Assembly: GCA_021464245.1 (NCBI GenBank)
Contig: JADCRB010000006.1
Location: forward strand, 2,807,621 to 2,871,620
Length of the DNA: 64,000 bases
From: Carallia brachiata
Taxonomy: Eukaryota; Streptophyta; Magnoliopsida; Malpighiales; Rhizophoraceae
Direction: 5' to 3'
The notes under the pieces: generated by a model
The model's database searches: none
The model's input: only the letters and a program-made list of their open reading frames with translations
Told to the model about the DNA's origin: nothing
Shown: in pieces, positions 1 through 9,300 of the stretch
How the letters are laid out: each line of letters begins with the position of its first letter
Position numbering within the stretch: position 1 is the first letter of the stretch
Made by a program: the position numbers and the translations under genes

Positions 1-50
1 ACAGCAAATACACCAGATTCTAAGGTAATTTAAGAAGTCTATTAGTGCAC

Positions 51-220
51 CTTTATCTGAGTTCTTTTGTTCTGGAACCAAAATTTTATCTGCATGATCG
101 TCAGGCCTAGTTCTTTACTCAGTTGAAGCCGCTGGTTTTCATCAGGGTGTGCACAGTGATTGAAAAATCTTCATTTGCATCAACAAAAAGCATTGCTAAT
201 TAGATATAATCAAATCCTGC

Positions 221-252
<32 letters not shown>

Positions 253-481
253 TTGTGTGTATGAACAAGATGTTAGCATCAATATATGGCTATCTAATAC
301 ATACATACATTAATATACACATATGATTGATGAGAAAAAGATGGTCTTACGCTTCGAGTGCTCGTATTTGTTGAGCAGTATGGCGACGGAATGGCCTCTT
401 CCCCTTGGGAGAGTCGGAAGCTTCTTGCCATTGTTCATCATCTGAAGCGGCATCACCACGGGAACCCATCGGAAATTCCAT
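51..481 (-). CDS. HD-ZIP class IV homeodomain transcription factor, N-terminal exons (partial)
   Basis: Two coding exons are visible on minus: exon 1 at 481-351 (ATG at 481-479, 43 codons plus two bases) and exon 2 at 168-51. The donor after exon 1 is GC|GTAAGA, the acceptor is GAAG|A, and the donor after exon 2 is AAG|GTGCAC at the window edge. Together they encode a short acidic leader and then a homeodomain, from about residue 28 ([10 protein letters not shown]) to the recognition helix [14 protein letters not shown]. The [18 protein letters not shown] segment and the intron immediately after the recognition helix are typical of plant HD-ZIP IV proteins (GL2/PDF2/HDG group), which act in the nucleus to control epidermal fate. 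The leucine zipper and START domain would lie beyond position 1. Some residues differ from the usual ones (RPFRR where KKRYHR is common, IMQI where PRQI/LQV is common), so a diverged paralogue is possible. Both splice junctions keep the frame, which argues for a real gene. Confidence 0.85.
221..260. repeat. (AT)n(GT)n microsatellite in HD-ZIP intron 1
   Basis: An alternating AT run passes into a GT run of about 14 units with one interruption. It lies inside the 182-bp intron between the two visible HD-ZIP exons. It is a plain dinucleotide microsatellite and probably length-polymorphic. Confidence 0.95.
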
Positions 482-618
482 TTTCACTTGCCACCAATAC
501 ACCAAGAAAAAACAAAAAAAGTCTTACGACTAAAGCTTCTGTAGGTATTTAATTATATCTCAAGCTTGCAAGTGACTAAACACTAACATTTCTATGGCAA
601 CATATCCATGGCCAGATA

Positions 619-631
619 TGTATATATAAGG
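619..631 (-). promoter_or_regulatory. Candidate TATA box for the HD-ZIP IV gene
   Basis: Read on minus, this stretch contains TTATATATAC, about 140 bp upstream of the start codon at 481. The spacing would give a 5' leader of roughly 100 bases. It is the only strong TATA-like motif close upstream. The assignment is by position only; an intron in the leader cannot be excluded. Confidence 0.4.
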
Positions 632-1620
632 CTTTCCAAAGGAAGGCAAATGAACGCCTGACCACCCTAATTAAGATGCAATATCAGAATTCAGATTTTC
701 CCACTTATGAGATTTGACCAAAGGATTCTTTAAAGATGTTTTGAATGAAAAGAAAAAAGGAAAAAAAAAAAAAAATCATATGTGCTGCTTGAACTGCATC
801 ACACCTAATGGCTAAAAGGTCCACTTAAAACAAAATGACGATGGTCAATGAGATTCTGCTTTGCATCAAAGCTCCATCCAAATATGGTAACAAAGTAATG
901 TTGGTAATTATCTTGTTTTTAACTAGAGGTGGTAAAAGCTAATTAATCCGACTCAAATTATCTGACTCATCCCGTCTGAAACTTGACTCTACTCAACTTG
1001 TTTTGACTGAAAAAATCAATGACCCGTAATTTGAAGAACTCAAAACCGAAACAATCCGAAATCCGAATAATTTAAAACCCGAATTACCCAAAACCCAGAA
1101 GACCCAAAACCCAAACATTTTAAAATTGCATATTTTCGGTTAGGATATCAAAACTAATGCGTGGGACTTCATTATAACTCTAAAGTTAAACCAAACATTA
1201 CCATCATCTAGTAAATAAAAATAATTTGCATTTGCTAGAAAAAAAAAATATCATAGCGACGAAACTTAGAACATATTTTTGAAACAAATTTTACTTGTTA
1301 GATCCAACCTACCAAATTCGCTTATTTTTTAAATTTTGATGCAATCTAGTTGAATTAAAGGATTCCAAAATTCTAACATTTTTTTAAATAACGTTGATTA
1401 AATTAGAGTGTTTTGTAAATAATAATTGTAGATATAATGTGAATTAAGGTGAAGATACAGTTTAACTTTTGTCTATAATTGTATTTAAGTTTCATTGTAT
1501 GAACATGAACGCAGTCCACTTAACACATACAAGATTAGTGTACAAATCATGGTTTTGGCATTGTACTATCAAGACTGTTACATGTATACTTATAGTTTTC
1601 ATCATTAACTAGTGCTTATG
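632..1620. other. Intergenic: promoter flank and degenerate ACCCGA-rich repeat
   Basis: No gene is seen. A run of about 17 A lies near 757-773. From about 923 to 1135 the sequence is rich in degenerate CCGA/ACCC words and begins with TAGAGGTGG. It resembles the left end of the hAT-type MITE at 7122-7725 and is probably a decayed relative without a recognisable right end. From 1136 to 1620 the DNA is plain AT-rich sequence in which I see nothing. Confidence 0.5.
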
Positions 1621-2640
1621 TATAAAATCAGACAAAATCTTATAAGAACAAACAAAATCATAAGATTAGATAAAATCTTATAAGATCGTAAGTAAAATCA
1701 TAAACTTGTAAACTTTAGATGTGCCTCGTGATGAGACATTGACAACGTGGCAATGAAATGATTAAAAAACGGTTATACTACATAAATACATAAATTTAAC
1801 TAAAAATGGATAAAATCTATAAGATTGTAAGTAAGATCATAAATCTGAAAATTGTAGACGTGTCTCGCAATAAGACATTGACAACATGATAATGAAATGA
1901 TTAAAAACGGTCATATCACATAAATACAAAATTTAACTAAGAATGGAAAAAATCTAATATTGTAAGTAAGATCATAAATTTGTAAACTGTACACGTGTCT
2001 CACGATGAGACATTGACAACATGACAATGAAATGATTAAAAACGGTCATATCACATAAATACATAAATTTAACTAATAATGAATTATATCTTATTAGATT
2101 GTCAGTAAGATTATAAATCTGTAAACTTTAGACGTGTCTCACAATGAGACATTGACGACATGACAATGAAATGATTAAAAATGATCATATTACACAAATA
2201 CAGAAACTTAACTGAGAATGGATAAAAATGTTTAAGATTGTAATTAAGATCATAAATTTGTGAACTTTAAACATGTCTCACAACGAGACACTGACAACAT
2301 AATAATGAAATGATTAAAAACGGTTTTATTACATAAATATGGAAATTTAATTAAGAATGAATAATATCTTATTAGATTGTGAGTAAGACCATAAAATGTA
2401 AACTTTAGAGTGTCTCATAATGAGATATTGACAACATGACAATGAACTGATTAAAAACTGTCTTATTACATAAATACAGAAATTTAACTAAGAATGAATA
2501 AACTCTAATAAGATTGTAAGTAAGATCATAAATCTGTAAATTTAGACATGTCTCGCTACGAGACATTGAGAAATGACAATTAAATGCAAATGATTAAAAA
2601 AGGTTCTATTACATAAATACAAAACTTTAACGATGAGATA
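1621..2640. repeat. 138-bp tandem repeat array, about seven copies
   Basis: A unit of 135-139 bp is repeated head to tail. The marker GAGACATTGACAAC or a close variant begins at 1733, 1872, 2007, 2146, 2285, 2422 and 2560. Each unit also carries GTCTC-(5 bases)-GAGAC, a short imperfect palindrome, followed by AATGAAATGATTAAAAA and a segment near ACATAAATACA. Copies differ by scattered substitutions and small indels, so the array is not recent. There is no coding potential. It could be a short satellite island or the tandem-repeat region of a larger transposon such as a Helitron or a gypsy element. Confidence 0.9.
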
Positions 2641-3876
2641 ATAATGAATCAGAAGTTAAGAAAAGTGAAAACTTTTGTTATTTGATAAAATTGAGATTTT
2701 AATTAACTTAACCGAATTTTATAACCATTAACCAAATTGATGTAAATTGTTTTTTTTTTTTTTTTGTTGGATTTGATCACAGTTATTAGTTTTAGAAAAC
2801 TCTACTTAACCGAACTAAATTGAATTAAAGTTTTTATACATTCATATATATATATATATATATATTATTTTTTACTCTAACAATACTAAAAAAGTTTATT
2901 AATATGACGGTGTATAACAATAATTACCATTAGAGTATTATTATATTTCAAATAATGGTTATTTATTTTATATATATGAAAAAAATTATGAATTGTTTTA
3001 AAAAATACATTAAAATTGCATTTTTTGAAATTCAAATTAGATTTTATTAACTTTTCATCAAAATAAATTTTTAAATCATTAACCAGTTCAAAAACCAAAC
3101 TGAACCAAAGTTTTTGATTAATCCCTATTTTGAAATGAAAAGTTTCGATGCAGTTTTGGTTTTTAAAATTACTGAATAAAAAATTTCGATTTGGTTCGTT
3201 TTCAAGCTTTTTGTTAACTGAGCATTTAATAATGAGTCCACGTTTCAGTTACTGTGGGCAACGTCAAAAAGCCAAAAAGCCGAAAAGCAAAAAAATTAAA
3301 AAAGCCAACAACGTGAGCGTAATTCTTTGGTGGGTCCATAACCTCTCACTCTAAAAATAAATTAATAAATAAATATTTATGCATTTTTTTTCTTTATTGT
3401 TTGGTCATATAAGGTTAAATAGACAGTAAGTCTTTGGTTATAATTTGACAACGAAAAACATAAATTTCACGAATAAAGGGCTTATTTGATAACATTTTTA
3501 TTTTTTATTTTTGTAAAAAAATAAAAAATATATTTGACAGAGTGTTGTTTTGCTTCTATTTTCTTACATGACCTAAAAACACTTATGTAAAAAAAAAAAA
3601 AAAACACATACGGATTAAACCAAAAATGCTTCTTCGAGTTCTTCTTTGTCTTTAAATTTTTTTTTTCTTATCCATTGCAAAGAAAGATGGAGAAAAAGAA
3701 AATTAGATTTATTTAATAAGAATAAAGTAAAAATTTACATAATTCCAAGTCATTTTTTCAGATATTTTCAAGAAAAATGAGAAAATTGCCACGTCATTTG
3801 CTAACATGGTATACTTACCTATCAAAAAAGTCATATGTGATAATTGACTGGACATCGTCTAGGCAAGGGAAGACTA
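2641..3876. other. AT-rich intergenic DNA with degenerate AACCGAA-type repeat
   Basis: No gene is seen. The segment contains a poly-T run near 2748-2765, an (AT)n run near 2846-2866, and scattered words such as AACCGAA and ACCAAACTGAACC near 2705-3200 that resemble a second degenerate copy at 61560-61700. Poly-A and poly-T runs occur at 3588-3604 and 3656-3666. The short open frames here are low-complexity chance frames. Confidence 0.5.
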
Positions 3877-4081
3877 ACCGTGTGTTTGGTTTGTTGATGA
3901 GAAAAAAAAAAAAAAGGAAAGAAATCTCTAACCAATGCTGACTCCACTGTTTGATAACCATTAGAAAAGGATTGAAAAGTAAATGATTGGTGTCTAAAAA
4001 AACTACAAATAAGGTTTAAAAAAAAAAAAACCCATGGATGCATAATGATTAAAATAACATTAACTTATTCACTGTTATAAG

Positions 4082-5541
4082 GACAATTTTATAATTTTAA
4101 CTTACTTTTCAATTATTTATAGGGTATTTTTATAATTTCATCTATGCACTTTTCTTTCTTACTATTTTCTTACACAATCCAAAAAATGATTAAATTTTCT
4201 TTCTTACTATTTTTATAATTTCATCTATATATATTCAATTTTATAATTTTAACTTACTATTTTGTTTAACTTAATTTTTTAAATCTTGTAAAGTAATATT
4301 AGTATTAGTTATTTTACTACTTTCTTCATTCCAAAATTTTCTTAAGGAATAGGGTTCTACCTTAGGTTGTTTTTGTTCAGTAAATTCATCTTTTAGTTTT
4401 AATAAATATTCTCTTTTAATCTTAGGATAAGTTATTTTATCAATTATTTCTAACTTAAGATTAGAATTTTGTGTTATTATATTTATACGCCCGTATTCTA
4501 TATTATAACACAATCCTTCATGTTCTTCACTATCTTTTCTATTATCATATTCATTTTCTATTTCATTTATTTTCTGAGTTTCATCGTCAGAATATTCAGA
4601 ATCAGTTGAACTGTTTTCTAATATATTTAATATTTTCTGTTTAATTCTATCATCAATATCTAATATTTGAACTTTTTCTTTTAGTTTGCATTGACTTATA
4701 TAATATTCAGTTTTTCCACATTTAAAGCATACTTATCCTTTTTATTAGAATCTTGTTTACTAAATTTCTTAGATTCCCTTTTAGGTTTTTTCTTTCTAAA
4801 ATAAAATTGACTGTCATTTTTATTATACCTATTCTTACTATATTTATAAGATTTTTTATTTTTCTTTTTAATCGTTTTCTTTCTTGATGGGGCTATAATA
4901 GTTTCATATCCATATTGTTTACAGAAATCTCCTAATTCTTTTTTATTTTGTGACAGTTCATTCTTTAGTTTGACTTTTAATTTTAAATCAGTACATAAAC
5001 TTAATCCTTCATTATTTATGTGAGTTATTAAGTCACCATAAGACAATACTTCATAAGATATATTATTATTATTAGCATTTCTTATTCTATGTTTTACCTT
5101 TTCACTAAATAATTTAGGTAATCTTGCTATAAACCTTTCTTTCCAATAAGTTTGATTACAGTCTATTCTCGTAAATATTTTTTATAAAAATATATCTTTA
5201 TACCATCTAAAATTTTGTAGGGAAGGACATCTTAAATTATTAAGTATTTCAGAAGTTTTATATTGTAATTGTTTTGGTTCTCCTAAAAAATGTTTAGTTA
5301 TAGCAAATATTAATACAGAGACAACATTATCTTGAGTTTCTTCTTTTATTATTATAGTAGATGTAGATGCTTTCGATACTGGTACCTGTACTGTTTTTTG
5401 TGCATTTGTAATATAATCTTTTTCACTCTGAGTTAATAGAGATAATTTTATAATTTTAACTTACTATTCAATTATTTATAGGATATTTTTATAATTTCAT
5501 CTGTACACTTTTCTTTCTTACTATTTTCTCATACAATCCAA
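4082..5541. repeat. About 100-bp direct repeats bracketing the viral fragment
   Basis: The block 4082-4183 reappears at 5441-5541 with only a few substitutions, in the same orientation. A shorter third match of about 25 bases (ATAATTTTAACTTACTATT and flank) lies at 4233-4260, directly beside the viral insert. The copies therefore sit on both sides of the pararetroviral segment at a spacing of 1359 bp. Confidence 0.85.
4268..5440 (-). pseudogene. Endogenous caulimovirid (pararetrovirus) coat-protein fragment
   Basis: On minus this region encodes a very AT-rich, lysine- and asparagine-rich polypeptide. Its features match the coat protein of plant pararetroviruses (Caulimoviridae): a YWKERF-type core segment upstream of a SYGDLITHINNEGL segment (frame 5046-4696), a long basic K/R-rich tract, a zinc-knuckle-like CFKCGK motif near 4734-4693, then an acidic D/E-rich tail ending at a stop at 4270-4268. 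The copy is broken. There is an in-frame stop at 5184-5182 and a one-base frame change between the basic tract and the knuckle (about 4735). The knuckle's usual histidine is tyrosine. No movement protein, protease or reverse transcriptase is present. It is a dead integrated fragment, not an active virus; the genus cannot be told from this part. Confidence 0.75.
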
Positions 5542-5853
5542 ATACAAAATTTTGCTTTCTCATCATTTTTTCATAACTTTCTTCCTTATAATTTTTTTTC
5601 ACCAAAATCTAACAATCTAAACAAACCGTAATTGCCATAGTATAAATAACTGTTTGATGGAAAAAAGTTACTAAGTGGGATTTACAGAAAAAAAAAAGGG
5701 TAAAATTAGAGAAATGCTTAAACATGGAGGTGGAATCTTGCTTTAAGCCAAATGCATATCAAGAATCAAGGTATCTCTCTTTCCCAATTCTCGCTTTGAA
5801 TTTTGTTAAAACAAAAAAAAAACAAAACAAAAAAACAAAAAACAAAAAACAAA

Positions 5854-7010
5854 GGGCCCGTTTGGAGACGCTATCAATTTTTTTTTATTTTTTATTTTTC
5901 TATTTTTGCTGTTTGCTGAAATTTTATATTTATTGCTGTCAATTTTTATTTTTTTATAAGAGTAAAAAAGTAGATAGAAAAAGAATAGTGAGAGAAATGG
6001 TAAAAAGAGTATGAATATAGAGAAAAAAATGGGAGAGAGAGAGAGGATAAAGAGAGAATGGTAGAGAGAGAAAAAGGAGAGAGAAAGAGAGTAGAAAGAG
6101 AATGAGTAGAGAGAATGGCAGAAAGAGAAATGGTAGAGAAAGAATGAATAAACAGAATAGTAGAGAGAGAAAAATGAGAGAGAGGGGGTAGAGAGAGAAT
6201 GACGAGAGAGAGAGAGGGAGAGAATGTGGAGAAAGAATAAGTAAAAAGAATGATAGAGAGAGAAAAATGAGAGAGAGAGGGTAGAGAGAGAATGAGTAGA
6301 GATACTGGTAAAACAAGAAAAAAGAGAGAGTTTGGGTAGAGAGAGAATGGTAGAGCAAGAAAAAGGAGACAAAATGTGGGTAGACAAAGAATGGTATAGA
6401 GAAAAAAGAGAGAGAGAGAGAGGGCAAAGAGAGAATGAGTAGAGAGAATGGTAGAGCAAGAAAAGTGAGAGAGAAGGCAGAGAGAGAAAAATGAGAGAGA
6501 GAGGGTAGGGAGAGAATGAGTAGAGAGAATGATTGATGGAGAAAAAGGAGAGAGAGAGAGAGTGGGTTGAGGGAGAATTAGTAGAGAGAATGGTAGAAAG
6601 AGAAAAAAGAGAGAGAGGGTAGAGAAAGAATGAGTAGAGAGAGAAAGAGGAGAGAGACAGAGGATAGAGAGAGAATGGTAGAGATAGAAAAAGGGGAAAG
6701 AGGGTAGAAAGAGAATGGTAGCGATAGAAAAAGGAGAGAGGGTAGAGAGAGAATGAGTAAAGAGAGATATGGAAAAGAGGTTGGATAGAGAGAGAAAAAG
6801 TTGTGAGAGAAAGTATAGAAAAGAAAGCGAAAAATAAAATGGGAAAGCTAATTTTTATTATTTTCCCAATTTGCTTTTTTTCTTTGAAAAACACATTTAA
6901 CTTTTCAACCAAAAACAGAAAATAAAATCAATACCAAACATGTTTTCTGTTTTTTTTTTTTGTGAAAAATAAACGAAAGACAGGAAACAAAATCGTTGCC
7001 AAACAGGACC
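5854..7010. mobile_element. MITE with GGGCCCGTTTGG-type ends and an internal minisatellite
   Basis: The left end GGGCCCGTTTGGAGACG (5854-5870) and the reverse complement of the right end (6994-7010) match at 13 of 17 positions. Just inside both ends are T/A-rich segments. A related copy, in the opposite orientation, lies at about 13799-13983 and shares the end motif and a subterminal GCTGAA...TTTTATATTTAT...GCTGTCAA segment. The element is expanded by a GA-rich minisatellite. No transposase frame is seen and no clear target duplication is visible. Confidence 0.6.
5990..6790. repeat. GA-rich minisatellite
   Basis: About 800 bp consist of purine-rich variants of GAGAGAATGAGTAGAGAGAATGG and AGAGAGAAAAAGGAGAGAGA, arranged in irregular units of tens of bases. 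The plus strand is almost pure purine. On minus it gives long open frames of Ser/Leu/Phe/Tyr-rich repeats (up to 368 codons), which are artefacts of the repeat. Confidence 0.9.
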
Positions 7011-7121
7011 AAAGTTCTTCGATTTGCTTCTTTAACCACGTCGGAGCGCCCTTGATCTGCTGCCCTCGAAGTGCCGCCTTCTACTCTATTTTTCTCCATC
7101 ATCCATGACTACCTTCGTGAT
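7011..7121. other. Short spacer between two MITEs
   Basis: Ordinary sequence with slightly higher GC than its surroundings. It ends with the left copy of the target duplication TTCGTGAT (7114-7121). No feature is recognised. Confidence 0.4.
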
Positions 7122-7725
7122 TAGAGGTGTCAAAATCTGACCCGATCCGATGGGTTGACCTGAACCCGTCTAAAAAAATACGACCCGAATCTGACTCGAA
7201 GAATGGTTTAACCTGAAATGACCCGAACCCAAAATGACTCGAAAATCTTGTGTCAAACCTGACCCGTCTGATTTGAACTTTCTTTTTGCTAAAGGAACAC
7301 AAAAATAAAATAAAAAAATTTAGCTTAATTTATATTATAAAAAGTATAGATTCTACTATTTTCAATATAAACCTTAATTATAATTTTTTAAAAATATTTT
7401 GAGATTTTTTATACAATTTTAAATTTTATTTTAATTTTTTAGAATGTTTTAAAAGAAATTTCTTCAATTTTTTTTTGATCATATAATTTTCTTTGATTTT
7501 TAAGAATTTTTAGCACAATTTTTGAAATTTTCAAAATTTTTAATAAAAAATGTCACATCATCATTTTTTATGACGTGACCAACCCGTGAGTCGACCCGAA
7601 CCCGAGCCGAACTGAATTTGAAGTGACCCAACTAAAAATGATCTAAAGATAACTTGACTCATAAGTAATCCGATCCGAAGCGACCCAACCTAAACTCGAT
7701 TTGATGACCCATGTTAACGCCTATA
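7122..7725. mobile_element. hAT-type MITE with perfect 8-bp target duplication
   Basis: The element begins TAGAGGTGTCAA and ends with TTAACGCCTATA, whose reverse complement matches the start at 9 of 12 positions. It is flanked on both sides by the identical octamer TTCGTGAT (7114-7121 and 7726-7733). An 8-bp duplication and a TAGAGG-type terminus are hAT-superfamily hallmarks. Subterminal regions are packed with degenerate ACCCGA/TCGGGT words on both arms, so a single strand could fold back. The core is AT-rich and there is no transposase frame, so the element is non-autonomous. Confidence 0.85.
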
Positions 7726-7739
7726 TTCGTGATGCAGTG

Positions 7740-8141
7740 CTAAATGGAAATCAATCATCACCGTTGATAGCAACTGAAGCGTGGCCGTGGATTAATAAAG
7801 AAGAGTATTTGAGAAGCTGTCCAATTGTCATTAGTTTTGGCCGGATGTGTAGATAGGAGTAATACTTATTTGTACTAGTGGTTATATTGTAATTGTGTGT
7901 AGTGATCATAGCCATTGATAGCCAATGATTGATTTAGATCCAACGTTGATAATTTCACAGTATATAGCAATGTGGAAAACTTTGTAAAGATCATCTTGAA
8001 AGCCATTATCAGTAAATCTCACAATTCTTGTTCTTTCACAAATCCTCTCTTACTCTCAATTTCATTATCAAATTCCCCTAAATTTCAGAAGCCATTTTTC
8101 TTCTTCTCTGTGGAATCCCTAATTCATATTCTCTTGCATCA
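7740..8141 (+). repeat. 5' LTR of the gypsy element (left border uncertain)
   Basis: The right border is set by the terminal CA at 8140-8141, followed by three bases and the primer-binding site. The left border is not determined because there is no second LTR to compare; it may start close to the hAT target site at 7733. Confidence 0.5.
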
Positions 8142-8144
8142 TAA

Positions 8145-8158
8145 TGGTATTAGAGTAT
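8145..8158 (+). other. Primer-binding site, initiator tRNA-Met type
   Basis: TGGTATTAGAGTAT matches the common plant LTR-retrotransposon primer-binding site TGGTATCAGAGC except for C-to-T changes, which suit decay by deamination. Its position three bases after the LTR end fits. Confidence 0.75.
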
Positions 8159-8182
8159 ACCTTCTTGGGAACGCTTGACGCC

Positions 8183-9300
8183 ATGGTTACCAACACAAGG
8201 TCGCACGATTTGGAATCAATGGACTTCAAGAGGCTTAAGGAGATGATCAAAGGTTTGTAGGAAAACCAGAAGAAGGAACTCACAGAGCTGCGGGAGTTCT
8301 GCACGGGAATCGATATGTAACATCAATTCATGAGCCAAAACTAGAATCTTGGGTTTTTTTCGAACTTAGATCATTAGTCAACTATAGGAGATAACCTCGG
8401 TTGGATTTTCCAATCTTTAATGGCTCTAATGTTTAGGGATGGCTCTACAAGTGCAAGAACTTCTTTGAATTAGATGTTAGCCTTGAAAAGAACAAAGTCA
8501 AGATTGCTGTTGGGTCTTTGGACGATGTCCCATTACAATGGCACAAGAATTTCATGGGAAAAAGGCCAAAAAGAGATCTGCCTTCGTGGGAAGATTATGC
8601 GAGTGCCATCAATTCGAGGTTTGGTACTTCTGGCTTTGAAAATGCATGTCTGCCTTGGTAGCCTTGAAGCAAACATGTACAATTGCTGAATATCAGAATA
8701 GATTTGATGTTTTGTATGGTAGAGTTCAATTAACTGAGGAGTATGTTGTGGATGTGTTCATTGATGGGTTGAAGGAAGAACTGCAGAATCCAATGAAAAT
8801 GTTTATGCCTAAAACTTTGGCACATGCTTCGACATTGGCAAAATTACAGGAAGCCACATTTGGGATTTGGGGCACCAAGGTAAAACCCATCAATAGGTCG
8901 GTTGGGTTGCTTCCAAAGCCCCAGTATCAATCTTCTACCCATATCGCTACTGGGAATGTGAGTAATTCCACTGATTCATCGAAGGCTCCTTGGTAGAACA
9001 AAGTCACTAAGGTGAAATTTGGTGAGATGATTGAGGAACAACAAGCTAAGGGACTTTGCTACTGGTGCAATAAAAAGTATGAACCTGAGCATAAATGTAA
9101 ACATAGACGATTGTATTTGATTGAAGTAGCTTTTGATGAAGGTGAGGAGGAGTTGGATGAATTGATGGCTATTACGGTGAGCAAGGAAGATCAATTATTT
9201 CAACCTGAAATTTCGATACATGCAATTACTGGAGTACGAAATCTAGATTCTAGAACTATGAGAGTGACTTGTCATGTGAACTCTAGACCTCTATAAGTCC
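8183..9300 (+). pseudogene. gypsy gag remnant
   Basis: The frame opens with ATG at 8183 but meets a stop at 8258-8260 after 25 codons. Beyond this, a retrotransposon gag core is legible (GWLYKCKNFFELD near 8440-8475, with a stop just before it), continuing as an open frame through 8646-8996 (KQTCTIAEYQNRFDVL). Another open stretch, 9012-9296, carries a zinc knuckle CYWCNKKYEPEHKC (9057-9098). The intact protein would coat element RNA. The several stops and frame changes make it non-functional. Confidence 0.85.

Larger units (their letters stand above)
3877..5629. mobile_element. Putative MITE interrupted by viral DNA
   Basis: The left end ACCGTGTGTTTGGTTTG (3877-3893) and the reverse complement of the right end (5613-5629) match at 13 of 17 positions. 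This is the pattern of hAT-like MITE termini containing the TGTTTGG motif. I see no clear 8-bp target duplication. The interior contains a pair of about 100-bp direct repeats and, between them, a pararetroviral fragment. It could instead be two adjacent MITE fragments. Confidence 0.4.

Noticed and set aside
1621..2640. CRISPR-like array
   Set aside because: The units are contiguous 138-bp repeats without unique spacers, in a plant genome; it is a tandem satellite.
5806..6912. Long minus-strand open frame (368 codons) rich in Ser, Leu, Phe and Tyr
   Set aside because: It is produced by the GA-rich minisatellite, with no normal protein composition and stop-free only because the repeat lacks stops in that frame.
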